From contig NZ_JABVED010000035.1 in the NCBI RefSeq assembly GCF_014323725.1, positions 1 to 34,146 on the forward strand: a stretch of 34,146 nt of DNA. The letters are read 5' to 3'. This document shows, in pieces, positions 6,288-15,194 of this stretch. Numbering within the stretch: the first letter of the stretch is position 1; each line of letters opens with the position of its first letter. Made by a program: the position numbers and the translations under genes. The DNA comes from Actinokineospora xionganensis. GTDB lineage: Bacteria; Actinomycetota; Actinomycetes; Mycobacteriales; Pseudonocardiaceae. The notes under the pieces were generated by a model. It ran no database searches and was not told the origin of the DNA. It saw nothing but the letters and a program-made list of their open reading frames with translations.

Positions 6288-7463
6288 TCAGCTCTCCAGG
6301 ACGCTGAACACGATCCCGGCCGCCACCAGCCGCTTGATCAGCGCATCGCCCATCGCCACCGCTGTGGTGACCTGGCCTGAGGTCTCCGGAAGCTCGTCGA
6401 ACGCCAGACACAGCGCCGACTCGGACAGCATCTTCGCTGTCTCGTCATAGCCGGGGTCGCCGCCCGCGACCTCCGTGACGATCCGCTTGCCGCCGCCCTC
6501 GCCGACGAACGTCACCTTGAACCACGAGCGGGCGCGCTTCTCCGCTGTTGGGCCGTCGCCGGGCTTCTTGCGGTTCAACAGCCAGTTGCGGGCGGGCGGC
6601 ACCTGCGCCAGCGCGAACAACGCCACCACGCCGCCGACCAGGCCCACGGCCATTGGGAGCTTCTTGACCGCGATGTAGTGGCCGTAGGCGAACTCCGGGC
6701 CGTAGCGCTCCAGTGCGCGGGCGCTGCGCAGGACGACCTGCGGGTCGATCGTGGGCGCGGGGAGGACCCACGCGCGGGCGTCCTTCTCGAAGTGGGGCTT
6801 GCCGGTCAGGCCTCGCACCTTGCGGCCTTTGAGCCTGCCTTCGGCCTTGCGGCGCTCGCTCGCGATCTTGGCGCTGGCGCGCAGCCTGGAGAACGCCGTG
6901 ATGGCCGAGTGGAACGTGCCGCCGGAGAACTCGGCGGACGCGCGCACGTAGCCATTCACGGTCACCGGGACGCCTGCGGGGAGTTGGTCGACGGTGAAGA
7001 GCACGCCCAGGTCGTACGGGATGGAGTCGAAGCCGCAGCAGTGCACGATTCGAGCGCCGGTCTCGACCGCGCGGGCGTGGTGGCGCAGGTAGGTGCGATC
7101 GACGAACTCGGGCTCGCCGGTGAGGTCGACGTAGTCCGTGCCCGCTTCGGCGCAGGCGGCCACGAGGGCGTCGCCGTAGTTGACGTAGGGGCCGACCGTG
7201 GTGATGACGACGCGGGAGGCTTCGGCGACGGCCTTGAGCGAGTCCGGGTCGCCGATGTCTGCGGTCAGCAGATCCATTTCGGCCAGGGCGGGGTCGATCG
7301 CGGCGAGCTTGGCCCGCACGGTCTCCAGCTTCGCCTTGTTGCGGCCGGCCAGTGCCCACCGCAGCTTGGCCGGGGAGTTGCGCGCGATGTACTGCGCGGT
7401 CAGCTCGCCGGTGAAGCCGGTGGCGCCGAACAGGACGATGTCGTACGTGCGGCCGATGGGCAT
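6288..7463 (-). CDS. Saccharopine dehydrogenase-like / trans-acting enoyl reductase family oxidoreductase
   Basis: The protein is 391 residues when started at the ATG at 7463. It opens with a Rossmann dinucleotide-binding motif, YDIVLFGATGFTGELTAQYI (GxxGxxG), continues with LAGRNKAKLE and VVITTVGPYVNYG, and has a conserved YVDLTGEPEFV segment followed by CCGFDSIPYDLG. A single hydrophobic helix near LPMAVGLVGGVVALFAL suggests membrane association. Homologues include the mycobacterial enoyl reductase acting in trans with lipid polyketide synthases, and many uncharacterised proteins; the substrate here is unknown. Start 7463 is preferred over 7481 and 7523 because a good -35/-10 pair places the transcription start at this ATG. 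Confidence 0.85.
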   Translation of the reverse strand: MPIGRTYDIVLFGATGFTGELTAQYIARNSPAKLRWALAGRNKAKLETVRAKLAAIDPALAEMDLLTADIGDPDSLKAVAEASRVVITTVGPYVNYGDALVAACAEAGTDYVDLTGEPEFVDRTYLRHHARAVETGARIVHCCGFDSIPYDLGVLFTVDQLPAGVPVTVNGYVRASAEFSGGTFHSAITAFSRLRASAKIASERRKAEGRLKGRKVRGLTGKPHFEKDARAWVLPAPTIDPQVVLRSARALERYGPEFAYGHYIAVKKLPMAVGLVGGVVALFALAQVPPARNWLLNRKKPGDGPTAEKRARSWFKVTFVGEGGGKRIVTEVAGGDPGYDETAKMLSESALCLAFDELPETSGQVTTAVAMGDALIKRLVAAGIVFSVLES

Positions 7464-7498
7464 ACCAGCGATATTACTCATCGGTAACTGATAGCCAA
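7464..7498 (-). promoter_or_regulatory. Sigma-70-type promoter, leaderless start
   Basis: Read on the minus strand: TTGGCT (7498-7493), a 16-nt spacer, TAATAT (7476-7471), then 7 nt to the ATG at 7463. This is one of the best housekeeping-type promoters in the window and decides the start codon. Confidence 0.65.
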
Positions 7499-7636
7499 GT
7501 CCCAATGTCGTCCGTGATCGCAACTCACCCGCTCGTGACGCTCGACACCCACCGTGACACGCCGTGCGACCAGGGGAACCAACTGAGCGCCACTACCGGG
7601 TGACAGGCCGGATCGTGGCCTGATCGTTGCAGGCCC

Positions 7637-7648
7637 TAATCTGCTCTC
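7637..7648 (+). promoter_or_regulatory. -10 box and leaderless start of carboxypeptidase gene
   Basis: TAATCT (7637-7642) is followed after 6 nt by the GTG at 7649. No Shine-Dalgarno sequence is present and no strong -35 box was found. Confidence 0.5.
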
Positions 7649-8944
7649 GTGCGCTTCGCAGCTCGCCAAACCGTGCCCGCCCTCCTCGTGTCGTTGTGCG
7701 CAGTGATCGTCGCGGCTTTCGGTGCCACTCCGATCGCCGCCGCGCAGCCGACCACGACCGAGGGGCAGAAGCCCGCGCCGAACAGCGCCCAGTGCCAGAA
7801 CCACGACCGCCCGCCGCCGCCGATCGACACCTCGGAGGAGCCCAAGCCGGGCGAGCCGAGCCCCCAGCCGCTGCCAGTGCCCGATGAGCCGGTTGGTGGG
7901 ACCCGGATGGGTGAGTGCGGACTCGTCCAGCCGCCGAACGCCACCGCGCAGATCCCGGACATCGCGTCGGCGTCGTGGGTGATCGCCGACATCGACAGCG
8001 GCGCCGTGCTGGCCGCGAAGGACCCGCACGCCCGCGAGCGGCCCGCTTCGCTGATCAAGGTGCTCCTCGCGATCGTCGTGATCCGGGAGCTGCGGCTCGA
8101 ACAGGTCGTCGAGGGCACCGCGGAGGACGCCGCGCAGGAGGGCACCAAGGTCGGTGTCGGCCCGGGCGGGAAGTACACCGTCCGGCAGCTGCTGTTCGCG
8201 TTAGTCATGCGCTCGGGCAACGACGCGGCGTTCGCGCTGGCTCGTGAACTGGGCGGGATGAAGGTCGCGCTGGCGAAGATGAACACGCTGGCCAAGGAAC
8301 TGGGCGCGCTCGACACCCGCGCGGCCACGCCGTCCGGGCTCGACGGGCCGGGCATGAGCACGTCGGCCTACGACCTGAGCCTGCTGGTGCGGGCGGCCAT
8401 GAAGCACAAGGAGTTCGCCGAGGCCGTGTCCACGAAGTCGATCGACTTCCCCGGCTACGGCACCAAGCCTGGTTACAAGGTGAACAACGACAACCGCCTG
8501 CTCGGCAAGTACCCGGGCTTCCTCGGCGGCAAGACCGGCTTCACCGACGACGCCCGCCACACCTACCTGGGCACCGCGAAGCAGGGCACCCGCCGCCTGT
8601 CGGTGGTCCTCCTGCGCGGCGAGCCGACCCCGGTGCCCCTGGGCGACCAGGCCGCGAAGCTGCTCGATTACGGCTTCGCGCTGGCCAAGGCCAAGACCAA
8701 GCCGGTGGGCCAACTGGTGGACAAGGCCCCGGAAGCCCAGCGCAAGCAGGACGCGGTCAACGGCGCTCCGTCGGCTGAGGGCTCCTCGCCGTCGTCCGAG
8801 GCGGCAGCCATGAGCCCGGACGCGAACCGCTCGGCCTTCGGCACCTACGGCGCTCCCTTGGTCGCCGCCGCTGGCGTAGCCATCCTGATCTCGTTCGCCC
8901 TGTGGATCCGCCGCAAGCGCGCCCGCACAGCCCGCACCGCCTAA
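7649..8944 (+). CDS. D-alanyl-D-alanine carboxypeptidase (class C-type low-molecular-mass PBP)
   Basis: This 431-residue exported serine peptidase trims the terminal D-Ala from peptidoglycan stem peptides. The N-terminus is a signal sequence (RQTVPALLVSLCAVIVAAF, cleavage near AAAQP), then a Pro-rich linker with two Cys to about residue 95. The S11 catalytic motifs are all present: SLIK at 134-137 (nucleophile Ser134, Lys137), SGN at 189-191, and KTG at 295-297. A Ser/Ala-rich linker leads to a C-terminal transmembrane helix (APLVAAAGVAILISFALWI) and a basic tail, so the enzyme is probably anchored outside the membrane. Translation starts at GTG 7649 on a likely leaderless transcript. It is followed by the 34-bp palindrome. 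Confidence 0.92.
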   Translation: MRFAARQTVPALLVSLCAVIVAAFGATPIAAAQPTTTEGQKPAPNSAQCQNHDRPPPPIDTSEEPKPGEPSPQPLPVPDEPVGGTRMGECGLVQPPNATAQIPDIASASWVIADIDSGAVLAAKDPHARERPASLIKVLLAIVVIRELRLEQVVEGTAEDAAQEGTKVGVGPGGKYTVRQLLFALVMRSGNDAAFALARELGGMKVALAKMNTLAKELGALDTRAATPSGLDGPGMSTSAYDLSLLVRAAMKHKEFAEAVSTKSIDFPGYGTKPGYKVNNDNRLLGKYPGFLGGKTGFTDDARHTYLGTAKQGTRRLSVVLLRGEPTPVPLGDQAAKLLDYGFALAKAKTKPVGQLVDKAPEAQRKQDAVNGAPSAEGSSPSSEAAAMSPDANRSAFGTYGAPLVAAAGVAILISFALWIRRKRARTARTA

Positions 8945-8951
8945 CCCACCG

Positions 8952-9026
8952 CCGCGAGTCCCCACTTCCCGACAATGAGTTCTCACTTGAACTGAGAACT
9001 CATTGTCGGGAAGTGGGGACTCGCGG
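8952..9026. terminator. Perfect 34-bp-arm inverted repeat between convergent genes
   Basis: Positions 8952-8985 and 8993-9026 are exact reverse complements, 34 bp each with no mismatch, around a 7-nt loop (CTTGAAC). The structure fills nearly the whole 84-nt gap between the stops of the carboxypeptidase (8944) and the YihY-type protein (9029). It can act as a bidirectional terminator, though neither side has a clear T-run immediately after the stem. The arms are far longer than in ordinary terminators and are less GC-rich in the centre (GACAATGAGTTCTCA). It could also be a dispersed repeat or mobile miniature element. Confidence 0.8.
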
Positions 9027-9028
9027 GT

Positions 9029-10042
9029 TTAGCGGCGGCGGAAGGCCAAGGCGAGTATGACGCCGATTCCCATGAGGCCGGCGGCCTCGCTGACCTTCGG
9101 GGTGCGGGCGACCTGAACGGTCGGGCGGATGACAGCGGGTGGGGGCGGTTCCACCGGCGGAGCGACCATGTTCTCCTTGGCCGTCGCCGTCCACGCGGTG
9201 ATGAACAGGAGGAACCGGGACACCAGGTTGGCGAACACCAGCAAACCGACGATCGGGCCGACGATCGACCCCAGCGGGCCGCCGATCACCGAGTTCAAGT
9301 AGATCGTTCCGATGATCTTCAACAGCTCGAACCCGATCGCGGCGGCCAATGCTCCGCGCATGGCGCTGCGGGCCGTCACCGCCGTCCTGGGCAGGCGCGA
9401 GATCACCCAAAGGAATACCAGCCAGTTCGCCCCGATGCCCAACAGCGTGGTGATCACGAACAGCAGCACCTTGGCCCAGCCGTAGCCACCCAGGCCGACC
9501 CAGTTGAGCAGCGTGTCCGCCAAGCCCGCGCCGACCGCGCTCAGGCCGAACGAGATGACCATCGCCGCGCCCAGTCCCAGCAGCGCCAGCAGGTCGACGC
9601 CGAGCCCGCGCAGGAACGGCTGCTGGACCGGTTTCTGGCCCCACTGCGCGGTCAGCGCGTCCCGCAGGTTCGTCATCCAGCCGAGTCCGGTGTAGACAGC
9701 CGCGACCAGACCGATGATGCCGACCTTGCCGCGCTCCTCCACAGCCGTGTCGACCAGGTCCGTCAGCAGACCCTTTAGGTTTCCCGGCGCGGCCGAGGTG
9801 ATCGACTCGCGCAGGTTCTGCAGGGCGTCCGGCTGGCCCGCCAGGACAAAACCGAGGACCGCGAAGCCGATCAGGAGCAGCGGGAACAGGGACAGGACGC
9901 TGAAGTACGTGATCGACGCGGCGAAGTGCTCACCGTACCGTTCGGTGAAGGCGTCATATGCCCTGATCAGGTGATCTATGCCTGGCCTGCGCCTGCGCAG
10001 CCGGGCGATCTTCGATTCCGGCTTTTCCACACTCTCCGTCAC
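9029..10042 (-). CDS. YihY/BrkB-family inner membrane protein
   Basis: The 337-residue protein belongs to the YihY/virulence factor BrkB family (once misnamed RNase BN). The polar N-terminus is followed by the family signature HFAASITYFSVLSLFPLLLI near residues 40-60, then about six hydrophobic segments, including VGIIGLVAAVYTGLGW, LLALLGLGAAMVISFGL, VLLFVITTLLGIGANW, GALAAAIGFELLKIIG and IVGPIVGLLVFANLV. The C-terminus is Pro-rich and ends with a short hydrophobic GLMGIGVILALAF and RRR. The biochemical role of the family is not settled. GTG 10042 follows a clear leaderless promoter. Confidence 0.9.
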   Translation of the reverse strand: MTESVEKPESKIARLRRRRPGIDHLIRAYDAFTERYGEHFAASITYFSVLSLFPLLLIGFAVLGFVLAGQPDALQNLRESITSAAPGNLKGLLTDLVDTAVEERGKVGIIGLVAAVYTGLGWMTNLRDALTAQWGQKPVQQPFLRGLGVDLLALLGLGAAMVISFGLSAVGAGLADTLLNWVGLGGYGWAKVLLFVITTLLGIGANWLVFLWVISRLPRTAVTARSAMRGALAAAIGFELLKIIGTIYLNSVIGGPLGSIVGPIVGLLVFANLVSRFLLFITAWTATAKENMVAPPVEPPPPAVIRPTVQVARTPKVSEAAGLMGIGVILALAFRRR

Positions 10043-10077
10043 CGTTGAAAACTATTGGTCGGAAAGCGGGCCCGCAA
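10043..10077 (-). promoter_or_regulatory. Sigma-70-type promoter, leaderless start of YihY gene
   Basis: On the minus strand: TTGCGG (10077-10072), a 17-nt spacer, TAGTTT (10054-10049), then 6 nt to the GTG at 10042. No ribosome binding site precedes the start, consistent with leaderless initiation. Confidence 0.62.
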
Positions 10078-10101
10078 CGCGAACACGATCGTGGAACAGG
10101 C

Positions 10102-11208
<1,107 letters not shown>

Positions 11209-11307
11209 CTAGGGTGCGTCGGTGACAGGTTTCTGCGGAGCCGGGTCCGCCCCTGACGCCTGATCGGCGAGTGGCTCGGCCTACTCAGTCACATCTGGAG
11301 GTTCCTC

Positions 11308-12846
11308 GTGCAAAAGCGTTCCCGACTCCGCATGCTCGGCGCAGCGGTGGTGATCGCCTCCGCAACCGGTGTCGCCGCGGTGGCGATCCAGCCCGCGACC
11401 GCCGCGCCCGTCGCGGAGACCGGCGCGGTCGCGCACTTCGCCGTGCTCGGCGCCAAGGGTCCCGCGTTCGGCCAGGCCGAGAAGGCCGTCACCGACGCGG
11501 GCGGCACCGTCGTCAAGAGCTGGCCGGAGATCGGCGTGGTCATCGCGACCTCGTCCAACCCGGAGTTCGCCAAGATCGTGCGGGGCATGCCCGGCGTGCA
11601 GGGCGCTGGGGCAACCCAGAACCTGGCCGAACTGGCCGCCCCGCCCGCGGCCACGACCATGTCCACCGACTCCACCGCGCGTTCCGCGGCCCAGGGTTCG
11701 GGCGCCGCCCAGCGCGCGCTGGAGGACACCGAGAAGGTCGTCGACAGCGCGAAGGGCTCGCTCGCCGACCCCGAGCCGCTGGCCGCGAACCAGTGGGACA
11801 TGAAGATGATCAAGGCGGACGAGGCGCACGCGATCAACGCGGGCAGCTCGGACGTCGTCGTCGGGGTGCTCGACTCGGGCATCGAGGCGTCGCACCCGGA
11901 CCTGGCCGCGAACGTCGACGCCTCGCGCTCGGTGGGCTGCACCAACCAGGGTGTGCCGGACTCCTCGCCCGCGGCGTGGAACCCGACCACCAGTGACCAC
12001 GGCACGCACGTGGCGGGCAGCATCGCCGCCGCGCGCAACGGCGTGGGCATCGTCGGTGTCGCGCCGGGCGTGAAGCTGGCGTCGATCAAGGTCGTCAACG
12101 ACGACGGCTACATCTGGCCCGAGTACGCGATCTGCGGGTTCATGATGGCCGCCGAGAAGGGCGTCCAGGTCACGAACAACTCGTACTTCGTCGACCCGTG
12201 GTACCTGTGGTGCAAGGGTGACGCCGACCAGAAGGCCGTGGCCGAGGCCGTCGACCGCGCGATCCAGTACTCGCACCGCAAGGGCGTCGTGAACGTCGCC
12301 GCCCTGGGCAACAGCAACTGGGACCTGTCGCGCAACATCATGGATGACGGCAGCCCGAACAACGGCACCCCGATCGAGCGCGACACCGACAACACCTGCA
12401 CCAAGATCCCCGCCGAGATCCACGGCGTGGTCGGTGTGTCCTCGGTGGGCGTGAAGGGTCTCAAGTCGTACTTCTCCAACTACGGCCGCACCGAGACCGA
12501 GGTCGCGGCACCGGGTGGGGACCGCATGCAGGTCCCGTCCACCCCGGACGCCAACGGCCGCATCCTGTCGACCGTCGTGGGCGGCAAGTGGGGCTACAAG
12601 CAGGGCACCTCGATGGCGTCCCCGCACGCCGCGGGCGTCGTCGCGCTGATCCGCTCGGCGCACCCGGACTGGTCGGCGCAGCGCGTCGTCGCGTCCCTGA
12701 TGCACGACGCCGACCGGCAGCCGTGCCCGACCGGGACCTACGACCCGGACGGCACCGGCAACTGGGCCGCGAACTGTGACGGCGGCAAGACCGGGCGCGG
12801 CTTCTACGGAGCGGGCCTGATCGACGCGCTGGACGCGGTGAAGTAA
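11308..12846 (+). CDS. Secreted S8-family (subtilisin-like) serine protease
   Basis: The 512-residue preproprotein starts at GTG 11308, with GGAGG 7 nt upstream. A signal peptide (residues 1-33, cleavage near ATAAP) is followed by a propeptide-like inhibitor domain (about 40-110) and an Ala/Ser-rich linker. The catalytic triad is present: Asp189 in VLDSGIE, His231 in DHGTHVAG and Ser435 in GTSMASPHAAG, with the oxyanion Asn335 in NVAALGNSN. Cys pairs (for example in VGCTNQ, YAICGF, DNTCTK, RQPCPT, AANCDG) suggest disulfides in the mature extracellular enzyme. There is no C-terminal anchor. Substrate is unknown. Confidence 0.93.
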   Translation: MQKRSRLRMLGAAVVIASATGVAAVAIQPATAAPVAETGAVAHFAVLGAKGPAFGQAEKAVTDAGGTVVKSWPEIGVVIATSSNPEFAKIVRGMPGVQGAGATQNLAELAAPPAATTMSTDSTARSAAQGSGAAQRALEDTEKVVDSAKGSLADPEPLAANQWDMKMIKADEAHAINAGSSDVVVGVLDSGIEASHPDLAANVDASRSVGCTNQGVPDSSPAAWNPTTSDHGTHVAGSIAAARNGVGIVGVAPGVKLASIKVVNDDGYIWPEYAICGFMMAAEKGVQVTNNSYFVDPWYLWCKGDADQKAVAEAVDRAIQYSHRKGVVNVAALGNSNWDLSRNIMDDGSPNNGTPIERDTDNTCTKIPAEIHGVVGVSSVGVKGLKSYFSNYGRTETEVAAPGGDRMQVPSTPDANGRILSTVVGGKWGYKQGTSMASPHAAGVVALIRSAHPDWSAQRVVASLMHDADRQPCPTGTYDPDGTGNWAANCDGGKTGRGFYGAGLIDALDAVK

Positions 12847-12862
12847 GACCTCTTTCGAAGAG

Positions 12863-12899
12863 AGCGGGCCCCGCGGGAGATTCTCCTGCGGGGCCCGCT
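12863..12899. terminator. GC-rich hairpin between convergent genes
   Basis: AGCGGGCCCCGC (12863-12874) pairs with GCGGGGCCCGCT (12888-12899), extended inward by GGAG/CTCC across one G-T pair. It lies 16 nt after the protease stop and 13 nt before the stop of the convergent gene at 12913, so it can end transcription from both sides. There is no pronounced T-run. Confidence 0.75.
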
Positions 12900-12912
12900 T
12901 CGCTCTGCGTTC

Positions 12913-13215
12913 TCAGTCTTGGTGGGCGGCCACGCCGACCGGCTGACGCGGGCCGGGAAGCGGCACGGCCGGGGTCTGCTGGGCCTTCGCGGCCACGCTC
13001 TTACGGCGGCGGACAAGTCCCACGATGAAGCCACCGATGCCGACGGCCACCGCGGCGACTCCGGGGCCCGACATGATCGGGCTGCCGCTCTCGACGACTG
13101 TGTCCGCGACGGTTTCCGCAACCGAGGGGGACGCCGACCACACGAACTGCGCGCCAACCACTGTGCCGAGTACCAAGACTCGGCGAATGTGGTCGCGCAG
13201 AGTTTCCGTGTTCAC
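12913..13215 (-). CDS. Small exported or membrane-anchored protein
   Basis: A 100-residue protein starting VNTETLRDHIRRVLVLG. The N-terminus has a basic region then a hydrophobic stretch (VLVLGTVVGAQFVWSASPSVA) that reads as a signal peptide. A second hydrophobic helix (GPGVAAVAVGIGGFIVGLV) is followed by RRRKSV, so the mature part may be a short extracytoplasmic segment anchored by a stop-transfer helix. No LPxTG-like sorting motif is present. GTG 13215 is chosen because the signal peptide begins just after it; the frame is open to 13266. Two GGTGTCAG direct repeats lie just upstream. Function unknown. Confidence 0.62.
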   Translation of the reverse strand: MNTETLRDHIRRVLVLGTVVGAQFVWSASPSVAETVADTVVESGSPIMSGPGVAAVAVGIGGFIVGLVRRRKSVAAKAQQTPAVPLPGPRQPVGVAAHQD

Positions 13216-13448
13216 GAACTGACACCGCCTGACACCCTTGTACCGTCCCTCGATTGGACTAAGCACACTGCGTGGACTGTGAAAAAGCTACCGACTGTGT
13301 CAACCCTGCGTCCCCGAAACCGCACTATCGGTTGTCGCGGATCGACCCTAGACCCTCCGGCGACGCGCACCGGAGGTGGGTAGTCGATCACACAAGTGAT
13401 CTTGGCGGACGCGGTTCAGGCGCCGCGAGCGGGTCCCCTCAACCCTGA
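13216..13448. other. Intergenic region without recognisable gene
   Basis: The 233 nt between the small exported protein and the GlxA-type regulator contain no convincing reading frame. They should hold the promoter of the gene at 13215, but I could not place a -10 box with confidence. Confidence 0.45.
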
Positions 13449-14441
13449 TCATCCCGCGGCGCGGTGAACCTGGCGGTAGCGCGACGGCGCGATGCCGTAG
13501 TGGTGCGTGAACGCCTGCCGCAGCGCCTCGGCGGTGCCGAAACCGCAGCGGGTGGCGACGGTCGCGACCGGGAGGCTGGTGCCGGACAGCAGGCCGGCCG
13601 CCGCCTCGGTCCGCGCCTTGCGGACGTAGCGGCCGGGGGTGACTCCGAGATGCTCCAGGAACAGCCTGCCCAACTGGCGTTCGCTCACCCCGAAGCGCGT
13701 GGCCAGCCCGGCGACGTCCAGGTCGCCGTCGACGTGTTGGGCGATGTGCGCGGCGACGGTGCGCACCAGCCGGTGGTCCGGCGGGTCGTCGGCGACGAAC
13801 ATGCTGACCTGGGCCTGGTTTCCGGGCCGCTGCCGGTAGGTGACGAGGACGCGGGCGACCTGGTTGGCGAGGGCTTCGCCGTGGTCCTCCAGGATGAAGG
13901 CGAGCGTCAGGTCGAGGGCGCTGGTGACCCCGGCGGCGGTGTCGACGCCGTCGTCGCGGATGAAGATCGGCGCGGGGTCGACCGTCACGGCCGGGTAGCG
14001 GCGGGCGAACTCGGCGGCGAAGTACCAGTGGGTGGTGGCGCGCTTTCCGTCGAGCAGGCCGGCGGCGGCGAGGACCGTCGAGCCGGTGCACACCGAGGAC
14101 ACCCGACGGCTGGTCGCGGCGAGCCTGCGCACGTGGGCGACGATCACCGGGTCGTCGGCGACGATCTCGTGCCCGCGGCCGCCGGAGACGAGCAGGGTGT
14201 CGACCGGGCCGGTGGCGCGCTGCAGGGAACCGGTGCAGCGCAGGGAAAGGCCGGAATCACACGCGATCGGGTGACCGCCCAGGCTGACCACGTCGACGAG
14301 ATATTTGGGCTGCGCGCCCAACCGGTTCGCCGCGTCCAGCGCGCTGGTGACGCAGGCGATGTCGAGCAACTCCGCGCCGTCGTAGGCGACGACGACCACT
14401 CGGCGTTCTTCCACGGTCGGACAGTCTGCCGCCGATGTCAT
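13449..14441 (-). CDS. GlxA-family transcriptional regulator (DJ-1/PfpI domain plus AraC HTH)
   Basis: The 330-residue regulator has an N-terminal DJ-1/PfpI-like domain (about 10-190) with VVVVAYDGAELLDIAC, a nucleophile-elbow-like SVCTGSTVLAAAGLLDG and ATTHW, and a C-terminal AraC DNA-binding domain (about 225-325) with two HTH units: DVAGLATRFGVSERQLGRLF and LPVATVATRCGFGTAEALRQ, then FTHHYGIAPSRYR. Proteins of this type lack amidase activity and sense unknown ligands. ATG 14441 overlaps the stop of the upstream 98-residue gene as ATGA, so translation is coupled. The much longer open frame upstream to 14783 is out of phase with that gene and is rejected. Confidence 0.9.
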   Translation of the reverse strand: MTSAADCPTVEERRVVVVAYDGAELLDIACVTSALDAANRLGAQPKYLVDVVSLGGHPIACDSGLSLRCTGSLQRATGPVDTLLVSGGRGHEIVADDPVIVAHVRRLAATSRRVSSVCTGSTVLAAAGLLDGKRATTHWYFAAEFARRYPAVTVDPAPIFIRDDGVDTAAGVTSALDLTLAFILEDHGEALANQVARVLVTYRQRPGNQAQVSMFVADDPPDHRLVRTVAAHIAQHVDGDLDVAGLATRFGVSERQLGRLFLEHLGVTPGRYVRKARTEAAAGLLSGTSLPVATVATRCGFGTAEALRQAFTHHYGIAPSRYRQVHRAAG

Positions 14442-14734
14442 GACAGCGCCAGGATCGCCGCTCCGCCGCGGACGTCGACGGCCGCGCACCAGTGCGCGTA
14501 GGCGCCCGGGCACGACCAGGTCCGCGCGGTGGTGGTGCAGGCCCAGACGCCGTGGCCGAGCCACCCCGCGGCGAGCGTGGTCGCCGGCGGCACGCCGTCG
14601 CCGAAGGTCAGCAGGGCGGAGGCGACACCGAGCAGCGACCGAAGTGCCTTTGTGAGCGCGGGCGCCACGGTGGTCCGAAGCGCGGGCAGGCCATGGGGCT
14701 TCAGGGTGCGAATGTCCGAAAACTTGGGAACCAT
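14438..14734 (-). CDS. Small unknown protein coupled to the GlxA-type regulator
   Basis: A 98-residue frame from ATG 14734 to TGA 14438, ending in a 4-nt ATGA overlap with the regulator. It begins MVPKFSDIRTLKPHGLP; the body is mildly hydrophobic (SLLGVASALLTFGDG, TTLAAGWLGHGVWA) with three Cys in WACTTTARTWSC and HWCAA. It may be a small membrane-associated protein. No family is recognised. Strong third-position GC and the classical overlap support it as a gene. The start codon lies inside a TGTCCG palindrome (14734-14747). Confidence 0.55.
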   Translation of the reverse strand: MVPKFSDIRTLKPHGLPALRTTVAPALTKALRSLLGVASALLTFGDGVPPATTLAAGWLGHGVWACTTTARTWSCPGAYAHWCAAVDVRGGAAILALS

Positions 14735-14747
14735 GTCCGGTCGGACA
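14734..14747. promoter_or_regulatory. TGTCCG-GT-CGGACA palindrome, candidate operator
   Basis: TGTCCG (14734-14739) and CGGACA (14742-14747) are exact inverted arms around GT. Another TGTCCG half-site is at 14713-14718. They sit at the start of the GlxA-type operon and upstream of the divergent membrane-protein gene, a natural place for autoregulation. The factor is unknown. Confidence 0.4.
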
Positions 14748-14780
14748 CTTTCTTGTCGACCTTGGGGACCGTAAGTTGAC

Positions 14781-14799
14781 CATACCCCCTAGAGGTATG
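14781..14799. promoter_or_regulatory. CsoR-like operator ATACCCCC-N-GGTAT
   Basis: CATACCCCCTAGAGGTATG is a near-palindrome (CATACC/GGTATG arms with C-rich and G-rich cores). It resembles the ATACCCC...GGGGTAT sites bound by CsoR/RcnR-type copper repressors in actinomycetes. It lies directly before the ribosome binding site GGAGG of the gene at 14809. TTGACC just upstream (14775-14780) could be a -35 box. The metal is not known from sequence. Confidence 0.5.
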
Positions 14800-14808
14800 G
14801 AGGATCTG

Positions 14809-15189
14809 ATGACGGTGATCGCCCCGCTGCGGACGAAGCACTTCTGGAAGCACTACGTCGAGATGGTCGTGGCCATGTTCCTCGGCATGTTCCTGCTGAA
14901 CCCGGTCGCGAACCTGTTACTCGGCAGGCCGCTGTCCGCGCCGATGATCGAGTCGACGGTTCCGGCCACCCTGCTCATGGCGACGACGATGACCATCGGC
15001 ATGACCGTGTTGATGGCGTACCGCAAGCACTCGTGGCGCTCCATCGCGGAGATGGGCGCGGTGATGTACGCGTCGTTCGCCGTGCTGTACCCGCTCTACT
15101 GGGCGGGCTGGATGTCGGGCGGCACGGTGATGATGATCGGACACGTGATCATGCTGCCCGCGATGGCCTTGGTCATGCTCCGCCACTGA
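14809..15189 (+). CDS. Four-helix membrane protein under a CsoR-like operator
   Basis: The 126-residue protein begins MTVIAPLRTKHFWKHYVEMV. Four hydrophobic segments are seen: MVVAMFLGMFLLNPVANLLL, ESTVPATLLMATTMTIGMTV, MGAVMYASFAVLYPLYWAGW and GTVMMIGHVIMLPAMALVML. It is notably rich in Met and has several His (KHYVE, RKHSW, IGHVI, LRH), which would suit metal contact, but this is inference. ATG 14809 is chosen because GGAGG (14799-14803) is 5 nt upstream; ATG 14797 and TTG 14776 are in frame but lack such a site. Similar proteins occur in actinomycetes with no known function. Confidence 0.75.
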   Translation: MTVIAPLRTKHFWKHYVEMVVAMFLGMFLLNPVANLLLGRPLSAPMIESTVPATLLMATTMTIGMTVLMAYRKHSWRSIAEMGAVMYASFAVLYPLYWAGWMSGGTVMMIGHVIMLPAMALVMLRH

Positions 15190-15194
15190 CCTGG

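Noticed and set aside
14442..14783. Long N-terminal extension of the GlxA-type regulator
   Set aside because: The extension is Arg-rich and out of phase with the 98-residue ORF. The ATG at 14441 fits the family start and the ATGA overlap.
14776..14808. TTG 14776 or ATG 14797 as start of the Met-rich membrane protein
   Set aside because: Both lie inside or next to the operator-like palindrome and lack a ribosome binding site, whereas ATG 14809 has GGAGG at 5 nt.
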